Source: Falsochrobactrum ovis
GTDB taxonomy: Bacteria > Pseudomonadota > Alphaproteobacteria > Rhizobiales > Rhizobiaceae
Assembly (NCBI RefSeq): GCF_003259955.1
Contig: NZ_QLMK01000004.1
Coordinates: forward strand, 123,525 to 187,524
DNA length: 64,000 nt
Direction of reading: 5' to 3'
The notes beneath the pieces were generated by a model, which had not been told where the DNA came from, made no database searches, and worked only from the letters and a program-made list of their open reading frames with translations. How positions within the stretch are numbered: the stretch's first letter is position 1; the number at the start of each line of letters is the position of its first letter. Positions 20,940 to 29,311 of this stretch are shown here, piece after piece. The position numbers and the translations under genes are program-made.

Positions 20940-23900
20940 TTATGCCTGTTTCGCTAGATCAGACAGGAAACCGGCCGCGACCGCAAGACGTGAAACAGTC
21001 AGATCGCCACCCTCTGTGAGAGCAACCATACGCCCCCGCACCAGATCAATACGTTCTCGATCCGCAGCCAGCCAAGCTTCCGCTGGATTGCTTTCAGCAG
21101 AAAATTGCGCAAGCGCACGAATGGAAATATCGCGCGCGGCCTGCATGATTGTTTCGCTAGACCGGGATAGTGCCAGACCGTCATAATAGTCAGTTACGGG
21201 AATGGCTCGCGCCGCTTCCGCTATTTGACCGATACGGAAGAATTCATTGACCGTGAAATAGGTTTTCGCTGTGTCAACGATCCCCGCTTTTGCCAGCTCG
21301 GCAATCAACGCTATATCCGGCAATATGCTGGCTAATTGAAGATGTGCCAACCATTGTGCCAACATCTCATGCGCACCTTTGCCAATAAAATTGGCACGAT
21401 CGCGCTCTATATTCTCACTGAGGAAATCCGGCATGAAATCAGGCAGATACTGCTCCAATTCTCGCCGCACCGCCAGGATTCTTTCCACCAGAACTTCCAG
21501 CGAAGCCCCGCTAGTATCATTAATGAGCGCCCAGGATGTCGTCGCCAACAGCATCTCCGACACCAGTTCATAAAACTGATTTTGCACGCTGCCGGAAATT
21601 TGATTGTCCAGGGCATCGATTGCATCAAATATTGCATTAATTTCAAACCCATCACGCACAGCGATATAGGCTCTGACAATATCTGCAACAGATCGGCCCG
21701 TCGTATCCTCAAGATTGCTGACGAAAGTAATCCCGCCCCGATTGACCAGATCGTTTGCCAGCTGAGTGGCAATGATTTCGCGGCGCAACCGATGCCCTGA
21801 AATTTCCTCTGGGAATGATTTGGCCATTTCCGTGGGGAAATAATCAAACAGAAGCGTTTGAAAATACGGCTCATCCGGCAGATCACTTTCCAAAAGCTCG
21901 TCGCAAAGAGCAAGTTTTGAATAGGCCATCAAAACCGCAAGCTCCGGCCGCGTGAGCGGTTGGCCCGCCTTTTGCCGTTCGTTGAGCGCTGCATCCGATG
22001 GAAGATGTTCTACCTTTCGATCAAGCAACTTGCGGCCTTCAAGCTCATCCATAAAACGTGCCTGATAAGGAAGCCCGGAAAGCCCCTGACGCTCCATCAA
22101 TGATAGGGCCAGCGTTTGCTGATAATTATTGCGCAGCACGAGCCTTGCAACATCATCCGTCATGCTGGAAAGCAGCTTGTCTCTTGCGTCGCGTTCAAGT
22201 TTGCCAGCACGCATAGCTGCCGCAAGCGCGATCTTAATATTGACCTCAACGTCAGAACAATTAACGCCGCCGGAATTATCGATAGCATCCGTATTGCCAC
22301 GGCCGCCACCGGCACCACCTTGCAATGCATATTCAATACGGCCGCGCTGAGTTACGCCCAAATTGGCGCCCTCACCGATCACCCGGGCACGGACTTCAGC
22401 GCCCGTGATACGAATAGCATCATTGGCACGATCACCAACCTGCGCATCGCTTTCAGCAGATGAGCGGATATAGGTGCCAATTCCGCCAAACCATAGCAAG
22501 TCAACGGGTGCTTTCAGAATTGCACTCATTACTTCTTGCGGAGACGCAGTGGTTTTATTCAAGCCAATAGCAGCAGCTGCTTCGGACGATAGCGTAATTG
22601 TTTTCTGACTGCGGCTGAATATGCCCCCGCCTGCAGACAATTTGGACCGATCATAATCCTGCCAGCTTGAACGTGGCAGTTCAAAAAGCCGCTTGCGCTC
22701 CTCAAATGAGCTTTCCGGCTGCGGATCAGGATCAATAAAAATATCCCGATGGTCAAAAGCTGCTACCAGTCGGATTTTTCGTGAGAGCAACATCGCGTTG
22801 CCAAACACATCGCCCGACATATCGCCGACGCCCACCACGGTGAAGCTTTGCGACTGGATATCAATATCCAGCTCACGGAAGTGCCGCTTTACAGCTTCCC
22901 AACCACCGCGTGCGGTAATAGCCATTCCTTTATGGTCGTATCCGGCCGAACCGCCTGACGCGAAAGCATCATCCAGCCAGAAATCATGCGCCTGACTGAT
23001 CGCATTGGCTGTGTCCGAAAAAGTGGCAGTGCCCTTATCAGCCGCCACAACAAAATATGGATCATCCCCATCGTGACAGACCACATTATCCGGTCGGCGA
23101 ACCTTACCATCGTGCAGATTATCAGTTATTGACAACATAGTGGAGATGAACACCTTATAGGCATCCCGGCCCGCTTCGAACACAGCATTACGATCGCCAC
23201 CGGTGGGAAGCTTCTTCGGATAAAAACCACCCTTGGCTCCGACCGGTACGATGACAGCATTTTTAACCTGCTGCGCTTTAACCAGCCCAAGCACTTCCGT
23301 ACGATAATCCTGCGCCCGATCCGACCAGCGCAACCCGCCCCGCGCAACAGCACCAAAGCGTAAATGAACGCCTTCAACTTCTGGACCGTAAACGAAGATT
23401 TCACGATAAGGCCGAGGTTCAGCCAAACCATCAACCCGATGGGGATCGAGTTTGAATGCGATAGTGGATTGCAATTTGCCAGCATCATCGCGCTGCCAGG
23501 CATTGGTGCGCAAGGTCGCCTCAATTAAATTGCGGAAACGACGCAAAATCTGATCGTCATCAATACTGGGGACGGCCAAAAGCGCCGTTTCAATTGCATC
23601 AAGCAGCTTCTTTTCTGTCTTATCACGATTTTTAGCATCGGGATTGAAACGAAGATCAAACAAGGCATAAAGATCGGTTGCGATCTCAGGATAACGATTG
23701 AGCGCCGCTGCAACAAAGCTTTGGGGATAAGCAATACCCGCCTGCTGAAGATAGCGGCCATAGGCACGAAGAATGGTGATTTGACGCGCATTAAGCCGTG
23801 CGGTCTGAACCAGCGCATTATAGCCATCATTATCCGCTTGGCCGCTCCAGACCGTCCGGAACACTTCCTCCAGCATCTCACCTTCATCATGAAGATCTAC

Positions 23901-25748
23901 CGGAGTGTCAAAAGCATTAACCAACTGCATGTCGTGGAAAAAGACCGGGACACCTTTCCCGCCCGCTTCCGGCAGCTCGATGGTCTGTTCGCTAATGACG
24001 CGAAAACCCATATGCTCAAGCAGGGGCACGCGCTGCGAAAGCACCAATGGCTCACCATAATGATAAAGCTTGAGTGATACGCCGTTTGGCCCATCGGTCC
24101 TATATCGATAAAAGTCGACAAAAAGCGGCTCTTGGCTGCTCAATCCACCTATGCGCCGTGCATCCTCCAGAGCATCTTCTGGGGTGAATATCTCGCGATA
24201 AGATGGCGGAAGTGCTGACGCCAGAGCCACAGTTTCCGCAGTTTCACCTTCGGCTATTTCCTGCACCGCATCTTCCCAAGTTCGGATAATTTTTCGCACT
24301 TCCATTTCCAGCTCTTCCCGCCCAATCAAAGGCATGGAATGTTTTGTGCGGCGAATGACATATTGAACCCGGGTCAGGCCATTGGCGAGAAAAACCGGGT
24401 GAAATTCAAAGCTATCGCCATCATAAACGTCCACAAGATACCGCCCGATCTTCTCACGAGCGACTGAATCATAACGGTCACGCGATATATAAACCAATAC
24501 CGAAGCAAACCGACCAAAACGGTCATGGCGAGGAATAACGCGTACACGCGGGCGTTCACCAAGCGCAAGGATTAGTTCCGCATTGGCCGTAAGGCTGTCC
24601 GTATCGATCTGAAACAATTCATCGCGCGGATATTCTTCCAAAACGCCGATAAGCGCCTTGCCTGAATGGTCTTCGCGATTAAAGCCCAGACGTTTGATAA
24701 CTGCATCGGCTTTTGAACGGATAAAAGGAATTCCCGTGACAGGACTCGTATAGGCGGCGGAAGTAAACAAGCCGACCAATCTGAGCTCTCCGATGGCTTC
24801 GCCATTGTCGCCAAAAATCTTGATGCCAATATAATCAAGATAGGTTCTGCGATGAACGCGTGAAAGCGTATTCGCCTTGGTGACGATGAGCGGCTCGGCA
24901 CTATCGAGAAAATTCGTGATTTCGCGAGGGGTGACACTATCGCCATCATCCTTGCGCAAAACACGAATGCAATGATCTCCCAATATACCGAGCGCATTTG
25001 GTTTGCTCACCAATTCGCGGCTTTGCCCATTTCCGGCAAAAGTCAGCTCTCGCATACCCAGGAAAATAAAGCGACCAGCCCGCAACCATTTTAGAAATGC
25101 GATCGCTTCCGGCATCGCTTCATTCTTGGTTAGCTCATAGCTGCGCTTATAATCTTCTATCGCCTGATCCAGCCGGGTAAGCATGGGCTTCCAATCACCA
25201 ACGGCCAGATCAACCTGCCCTATGACTGCCTCCAGCGCGCCGCGCAAATCTTCCTGTGCCTGTTCATCTAATAAAGATAAATGGATCTGCATCAGGCTCA
25301 CGCGTTCAGCACCATCGGCTGGCGGAAGCTGCGTGGCCTCACCTAGAATATCCAGCTTTCCATGATCCAGTGTGACGTCCAAAACCGGATGTACGAGCAT
25401 GTAAATACGTCCAGCATGATTGGACAATTCGCTCATAATAGAATCGACCAGAAACGGCTTATTGCTGTTAATGATCGTAACAACGCTGACCGCGCGACCC
25501 TGACGCTGCACCTCATTATTGATACTTATAATGGTTTTTCCCTTATGCCACCCTTCCAGCGCGGCATAAGCAATTGATGCAGATTGTTCGAGAGCTTTGG
25601 CATCATAGGCCGTAAGATCTTCGGGCGGGGCCCACTCAAAAAGAAGCTGTGAAAAAGCAGTCAAGGCGCCGGTCTTCCCTTTAGTTTCTTCCCGCGTGGC
25701 TGCTGTGGAATCTATCGGTTTGATTGCGCAATCCTCACCTACAGCCAC
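20940..25748 (-). CDS. gdh: NAD-specific glutamate dehydrogenase, large (180 kDa) class
   Basis: This enzyme oxidatively deaminates glutamate to 2-oxoglutarate and ammonia with NAD+, joining nitrogen and carbon catabolism. At ~1602 residues it belongs to the L_GDH180 class. Visible blocks are N-terminal ACT-like regions, the catalytic core (RFGAVARGGLRWSDRAQDYR, VPVGAKGGFYPKK) and the dinucleotide site VGVGDMSGDVFGNAM. The open frame extends to a TTG at 25766, but AGGAG lies 8 bases before the in-frame GTG at 25748, which I prefer. It is the longest gene in the window. Many ORFs on both strands inside it are shadows. Confidence 0.95.
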   Translation of the reverse strand: MAVGEDCAIKPIDSTAATREETKGKTGALTAFSQLLFEWAPPEDLTAYDAKALEQSASIAYAALEGWHKGKTIISINNEVQRQGRAVSVVTIINSNKPFLVDSIMSELSNHAGRIYMLVHPVLDVTLDHGKLDILGEATQLPPADGAERVSLMQIHLSLLDEQAQEDLRGALEAVIGQVDLAVGDWKPMLTRLDQAIEDYKRSYELTKNEAMPEAIAFLKWLRAGRFIFLGMRELTFAGNGQSRELVSKPNALGILGDHCIRVLRKDDGDSVTPREITNFLDSAEPLIVTKANTLSRVHRRTYLDYIGIKIFGDNGEAIGELRLVGLFTSAAYTSPVTGIPFIRSKADAVIKRLGFNREDHSGKALIGVLEEYPRDELFQIDTDSLTANAELILALGERPRVRVIPRHDRFGRFASVLVYISRDRYDSVAREKIGRYLVDVYDGDSFEFHPVFLANGLTRVQYVIRRTKHSMPLIGREELEMEVRKIIRTWEDAVQEIAEGETAETVALASALPPSYREIFTPEDALEDARRIGGLSSQEPLFVDFYRYRTDGPNGVSLKLYHYGEPLVLSQRVPLLEHMGFRVISEQTIELPEAGGKGVPVFFHDMQLVNAFDTPVDLHDEGEMLEEVFRTVWSGQADNDGYNALVQTARLNARQITILRAYGRYLQQAGIAYPQSFVAAALNRYPEIATDLYALFDLRFNPDAKNRDKTEKKLLDAIETALLAVPSIDDDQILRRFRNLIEATLRTNAWQRDDAGKLQSTIAFKLDPHRVDGLAEPRPYREIFVYGPEVEGVHLRFGAVARGGLRWSDRAQDYRTEVLGLVKAQQVKNAVIVPVGAKGGFYPKKLPTGGDRNAVFEAGRDAYKVFISTMLSITDNLHDGKVRRPDNVVCHDGDDPYFVVAADKGTATFSDTANAISQAHDFWLDDAFASGGSAGYDHKGMAITARGGWEAVKRHFRELDIDIQSQSFTVVGVGDMSGDVFGNAMLLSRKIRLVAAFDHRDIFIDPDPQPESSFEERKRLFELPRSSWQDYDRSKLSAGGGIFSRSQKTITLSSEAAAAIGLNKTTASPQEVMSAILKAPVDLLWFGGIGTYIRSSAESDAQVGDRANDAIRITGAEVRARVIGEGANLGVTQRGRIEYALQGGAGGGRGNTDAIDNSGGVNCSDVEVNIKIALAAAMRAGKLERDARDKLLSSMTDDVARLVLRNNYQQTLALSLMERQGLSGLPYQARFMDELEGRKLLDRKVEHLPSDAALNERQKAGQPLTRPELAVLMAYSKLALCDELLESDLPDEPYFQTLLFDYFPTEMAKSFPEEISGHRLRREIIATQLANDLVNRGGITFVSNLEDTTGRSVADIVRAYIAVRDGFEINAIFDAIDALDNQISGSVQNQFYELVSEMLLATTSWALINDTSGASLEVLVERILAVRRELEQYLPDFMPDFLSENIERDRANFIGKGAHEMLAQWLAHLQLASILPDIALIAELAKAGIVDTAKTYFTVNEFFRIGQIAEAARAIPVTDYYDGLALSRSSETIMQAARDISIRALAQFSAESNPAEAWLAADRERIDLVRGRMVALTEGGDLTVSRLAVAAGFLSDLAKQA

Positions 25749-26054
25749 ATCGGTTACTCCTGTCAAATTAGCAATAGCGCCACCCTAGCAGATTGCGCTC
25801 ACGTTTCGATAATAAACGCTGACAAAGCCCGAAAGCCTTAGAAAGATAAGAGGAGAAAGTCTAGTCTGTTTAATAGCAACAGCTTTCTCAACTTGCGCAC
25901 AACATTGAAACAATTCGATAATGATCGAGCGCCGCCGCTTATCTGCTGGTATATCTATATTGGCTTATATGCTAGCCTATCTGTGCTCATCTATCTGTTT
26001 TGCTCGCAGATCCCGACGATTTCCAGACGATCTCATGCTTCCAGCACCATCGAA
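25749..26054. other. Intergenic region upstream of NAD-GDH
   Basis: About 300 A/T-richer bases between the NAD-GDH start and the end of the TPM operon. It should carry the NAD-GDH promoter. I see no gene, strong hairpin or clear repeat. A 100-residue plus-strand ORF entering the TPM gene lacks a ribosome-binding site and homology signals. Confidence 0.5.
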
Positions 26055-26699
26055 CTAGAGTTCGATCAAATGATCATCAAGCTCATTGGCTGGAACAGTG
26101 CCAGGCGGAAAATGCTGGGCAAGCAGCTGCCCTGCCTGTTCGATAGCGGTCAAAAATCCTTCCACGACCTCTGCACGAGAGGCGTGATGGATTAATGTGC
26201 CCACAATTGCATTCCATTCATCTTGGCTAACTTTCGCATTAATGCCTGCATCCGCGACCACTTCCGCATATTGCTCGGCAAGCGAAACAAATAGTAAAAT
26301 TCCGGTCCTATTCTTGGTGTTATGGACATTGCGCGCCAAAAACTGTTGCACGGCATTAAGATGCGCACGTTTATAACGAATTCTACGTGGGACCAGATAT
26401 ATGCGCAGTGATGGCAAAAAGCGCAGCAAAACCATCGTGGTGATAAAGGCTGCCAGAATAGCGAGGCCAAAGATAGGAAGAGAAATATTAAACCAGTACC
26501 AATGCGCCAAAAACGCCGCGATCACCGAAGCCGCAAGAATACCGCATGTGGCGACAAATCCGGCGGCAAAGAAATAATCATCGCTGCTACGGGCAAGAAC
26601 AGCGTAGACCTCACCGCTTGTATCAGCTTCGGCCTTACGAATAGCCTCCCCTATACGCGTATGATCTTCGGCGCTGATAAGTTTATGTTTCTTCATCAC
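26055..26699 (-). CDS. TPM-domain membrane protein
   Basis: A 214-residue protein with an N-terminal TPM-domain segment (KLISAEDHTRIGEAIRKAEADTSGEVYAVLA), two hydrophobic helices (about 48-68 and 72-95) and a C-terminal part (NRTGILLFVSLAEQYAEVVADAGINAKV) typical of the short TPM_phosphatase-type proteins. Biochemical function is not established in bacteria; a plant relative takes part in photosystem II repair. The start is GTG or the next codon ATG (26696). It is the third gene of a lemA-TPM-TPM operon, 6 bases after the preceding stop. Confidence 0.8.
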   Translation of the reverse strand: MMKKHKLISAEDHTRIGEAIRKAEADTSGEVYAVLARSSDDYFFAAGFVATCGILAASVIAAFLAHWYWFNISLPIFGLAILAAFITTMVLLRFLPSLRIYLVPRRIRYKRAHLNAVQQFLARNVHNTKNRTGILLFVSLAEQYAEVVADAGINAKVSQDEWNAIVGTLIHHASRAEVVEGFLTAIEQAGQLLAQHFPPGTVPANELDDHLIEL

Positions 26700-26705
26700 T
26701 ACTAC

Positions 26706-27650
26706 CTACCAGCTTCCCGATGCGCCACCGCCTCCTGACGAACCGCCACCGCCAGAAAATCCACCAGAAAACCCGCCACCGCCTGATGACCAGCCGCCCC
26801 CACCTATGCTCCGTGAGGACCCTCTGGAATTGGTATTAATCGTCATGCCTAGCCATTCATACCGACCAGGCCCGATCTTTCGGCCAAAAACCGGTGCCAG
26901 TATTGCCATACCCAGCCCGCCAAAAAAGATCAGAAACCAGAATATCGTAAAAACGACCGCAACCCAGTCTATGTCATCTTCTTTTGCTTGCGCATAACGT
27001 TCAGCACGCGCCTGTAGCTCGGCGGCATCGCCGGAAAGAACAGTTAAAATACCATCGACCCCCTCTGTAATCCCTTTGCTATAATCGCCGTTCCGGAAGG
27101 CCGGAATAATCGTTGTGTGAATGATCAAGCTCGACAAAGCATCGGTCATTGTGCCTTCTAATCCGTAACCCACTTCGATCCGCACCTGCCGATCATTGGG
27201 GGCGACGACCAGAAGAATACCATTATTCTCTTGCTTTTGACCCAGAGCCCAGCTTCGGAAAAGTCGATTGGAGTAGGTTTCGATATCCTCACCTTGAAGT
27301 GACGGCACTGTAACCACCACCACCTGATCTGAGGATTTCGCTTCAAATGCAGCCAGTTTCTGCGCCAATTGCTGGCGCTTCATTGGCTCTATGATGCCCG
27401 CATCATCAACGACGCGCCCCGTCAGCGCTGGTAAAGAGCCCCCAGATGGCGAGCCCGAGAATGTCGAGCCCAAGAATGTCGAGCCCAAGGATGTCGAGCC
27501 CAAAAATGGCGAGTTTGAAGATTGCAGGCTGGGGGATTGCTGCGCAAGAGCGCCGACGAGCATAAACAACGAAGCCGCCAGCGCAGCAAAAAGCAACAAG
27601 GCTTTTCGCTGCAAAAGACCGTATCTCCGAGCGTATATTGATGCTGTCAT
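26706..27650 (-). CDS. Secreted/membrane TPM-domain protein (YgcG-like) with Gly/Ser-rich tail
   Basis: A 314-residue protein with an N-terminal signal peptide or anchor (LLLFAALAASLFMLVGALAQ), a low-complexity Leu-Gly-Ser-Thr repeat stretch (~46-70), a TPM domain (GRVVDDAGIIEPMKRQQLAQKL to GYGLEGTMTDALSS), one membrane helix (~234-256) and a Gly/Ser-rich C-terminus ending GGGGASGSW. This architecture is that of YgcG/TPM_phosphatase proteins. It sits between lemA and a second TPM gene. The repeat stretch is encoded by a 15-bp tandem repeat (27451-27510). Confidence 0.85.
   Translation of the reverse strand: MTASIYARRYGLLQRKALLLFAALAASLFMLVGALAQQSPSLQSSNSPFLGSTSLGSTFLGSTFSGSPSGGSLPALTGRVVDDAGIIEPMKRQQLAQKLAAFEAKSSDQVVVVTVPSLQGEDIETYSNRLFRSWALGQKQENNGILLVVAPNDRQVRIEVGYGLEGTMTDALSSLIIHTTIIPAFRNGDYSKGITEGVDGILTVLSGDAAELQARAERYAQAKEDDIDWVAVVFTIFWFLIFFGGLGMAILAPVFGRKIGPGRYEWLGMTINTNSRGSSRSIGGGGWSSGGGGFSGGFSGGGGSSGGGGASGSW
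27451..27510. repeat. 15-bp tandem repeat, four copies, inside the YgcG-like gene
   Basis: Four consecutive 15-base units (consensus GAGCCCAAGAATGTC on the plus strand) with one to three differences each. In the coding strand each unit encodes a pentapeptide of the LGSTF/LGSTS type. Because the unit is a multiple of three, copy-number change would alter linker length without breaking the frame. Confidence 0.92.
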
Positions 27651-27669
27651 GGCACCTTCTCAGCCATTG

Positions 27670-28296
27670 TCAATTATTGAAATTGACCTGTGGCGCGCTC
27701 TGACTTGCCGCATCTGCAGTGAAACTTGCCATCGGCTCGGCATCCCGGAACCAGATAATTTTCCACAACATCGTAGGCAAAGTTTTCAAACCAGTATTAT
27801 AAACCCGTACTGCCTCAATATAATCGCGCCGCGCCACAGCAATCCGGTTTTCCGTGCCTTCAAGTTGTGATTGCAGCGCAAGGAAGTTCTGATTGGCCTT
27901 AAGATCTGGATAACGTTCAACCACCGCCATCAGCCGCGATAGAGCACTTGTAAGATTAGCCTGATTATCCTGAAATTGCTTGAAAAGCTCCGGATTATTC
28001 AGCGTTTCCGGCGTAATCTGAACCTGCGTTGCCTTAGCTCGCGCATCAATCACCGCTTCCAAAGTCTCGCGCTCATGCGCGGCATATCCCTTTACGGTTT
28101 CAACAAGGTTAGGCACCAGATCCGCGCGCCGCTGATACTGGTTTTGCACTTCGCTCCAAGCGGCTTTAGCCTTTTCCTCATTTGTTGGAATCGTATTGAA
28201 TCCACAGGCTGACAAAGCGGGAACCACAATGAAAAGGCATAAAGCAATCAGAATGCGGCGGAGGGAATGTGGCATCATAGTGATCGCAGCCGACAT
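27670..28296 (-). CDS. lemA: LemA family lipoprotein
   Basis: A 208-residue LemA-family protein. The hydrophobic N-terminus ends in a lipobox LSACG, so it is probably a lipoprotein; the remainder is the helical LemA domain (YQRRADLVPNLVETVKGYAAHE, RYPDLKANQNFLALQSQLEGTENRIAVARRDY). Function is not defined, but LemA with TPM-domain genes is a recurrent operon. AAGGAG lies 6 bases before the ATG at 28296; a further upstream ATG (28311) lies within this leader. It is the first gene of a three-gene minus-strand operon. Confidence 0.88.
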   Translation of the reverse strand: MSAAITMMPHSLRRILIALCLFIVVPALSACGFNTIPTNEEKAKAAWSEVQNQYQRRADLVPNLVETVKGYAAHERETLEAVIDARAKATQVQITPETLNNPELFKQFQDNQANLTSALSRLMAVVERYPDLKANQNFLALQSQLEGTENRIAVARRDYIEAVRVYNTGLKTLPTMLWKIIWFRDAEPMASFTADAASQSAPQVNFNN

Positions 28297-28464
28297 GAAA
28301 TTCTCCTTCACAAGGCGCGCAAAGCGCCCCTAGATATTTACCCTCGCCTTAATCCCTCGCGAGGATACGAGCCATAAAACAATAAGATAAGCTCATTTTC
28401 CTTTCAGAAGATAGTCTTTTCATTTCAGCGCAATAGAACTGATCCGAATAATGTAGCAATAACA

Positions 28465-28501
28465 GAAAACAAAAAAAGCGGCAGATAAATTCTGCCGCTT
28501 T
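28465..28501 (-). terminator. Rho-independent terminator of ffh-aroQ-rpsP
   Basis: An 11-bp stem AAAGCGGCAGA / TCTGCCGCTTT with a 5-base loop (28475-28501), followed in the minus transcript by TTTTTTTGTTTT. It lies 26 bases after the rpsP stop and ends the transcript there. Confidence 0.93.
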
Positions 28502-28526
28502 CTGAAAGTGCAACTCAACCGAATAA

Positions 28527-28931
28527 TTATTCGGTTGCTGCTTCTTCGGTTGCTTCCGCAGCAGCGGCGGCTGCTTCAGCAGCCTTTGCAGCAGCTTCTT
28601 CTTCAGCTTGTTTTGCCATAGCAATACGTTCCTGCGCCTTCTTGCCGGGCAGTGCCTTGGTCGGGTTGTTGCGGCTTGGACGCTTGGCAAGACCAGCCTG
28701 ATCCAGGAAACGCAGAACGCGATCGGTTGGCTTTGCGCCCTTTTCGATCCAATGCTGTATGCGATCGGCATCGATTTTGACACGCTCTGCATCTTTTGCG
28801 AGCATTGGATTCCATGCACCAACAGCTTCGATGAAGCGGCCATCACGCGGAGCGCGGACGTCAGCGACCACGATGTGGTAGTAAGGACGTTTCTTCGAGC
28901 CAGCGCGGGCGAGGCGGATTTTAAGGGCCAT
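28527..28931 (-). CDS. rpsP: 30S ribosomal protein S16
   Basis: The S16 core ([35 protein letters not shown], about 1-85) is followed by an alanine/glutamate-rich tail, giving 134 residues; alphaproteobacterial S16 commonly carries such a tail. It is an early 30S assembly protein. It is the last gene of ffh-aroQ-rpsP. The usual followers rimM and trmD are absent, and a strong terminator comes directly after. Confidence 0.96.
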   Translation of the reverse strand: MALKIRLARAGSKKRPYYHIVVADVRAPRDGRFIEAVGAWNPMLAKDAERVKIDADRIQHWIEKGAKPTDRVLRFLDQAGLAKRPSRNNPTKALPGKKAQERIAMAKQAEEEAAAKAAEAAAAAAEATEEAATE

Positions 28932-28994
28932 TATTAAGTCTCCTGGTAGGTCGTTCTGCTCCGAACTCGCCGGAACATGAAGGTTGTTAATATT

Positions 28995-29306
28995 TTAATT
29001 TCCGCCGCGTTCAGCAGCGGCATGCTCGTGATGCCGGATAACTTCTCTGACGATGAAGTTAAGGAATTTTTCGGCAAAATCTGGGTCGAGATTGGCAGCT
29101 TGCGCCAGCGAACGAAGGCGCTCGACCTGCAATTTCTCGCGGTTGGGATCGGCTGCTGCCAGTCCCCGTTCAGCCTTAAGAACACCCACCGCCTTAGTGC
29201 AGCGAAAGCGTTCGGCCAGCATATGGATCAGCGCGGCATCGATATTGTCGATCGAAGCGCGCAGCGCAATAAGTTCGGCGGGTATCGTGTTTTGATCGTC
29301 GCTCAT
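28995..29306 (-). CDS. aroQ: Chorismate mutase, AroQ type
   Basis: A ~103-residue all-helical chorismate mutase that converts chorismate to prephenate for Phe/Tyr synthesis. The family pattern is visible: LIALRASIDNIDAALIHMLAERF with Arg and the second-helix KAVGVLKAERG, then R/E positions in helix 3 (REVIRHH). The frame opens at a GTG overlapping the ffh stop (29315); the ATG at 29306 gives MSDDQNTIPAEL and is preferred. It is coupled to ffh and followed by rpsP, an order known from other alphaproteobacteria. Confidence 0.9.
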   Translation of the reverse strand: MSDDQNTIPAELIALRASIDNIDAALIHMLAERFRCTKAVGVLKAERGLAAADPNREKLQVERLRSLAQAANLDPDFAEKFLNFIVREVIRHHEHAAAERGGN

Positions 29307-29311
29307 GACAC

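Noticed and set aside
25893-26195. 100-residue plus-strand frame upstream of NAD-GDH
   Set aside because: Overlaps the TPM gene antisense, no ribosome-binding site.
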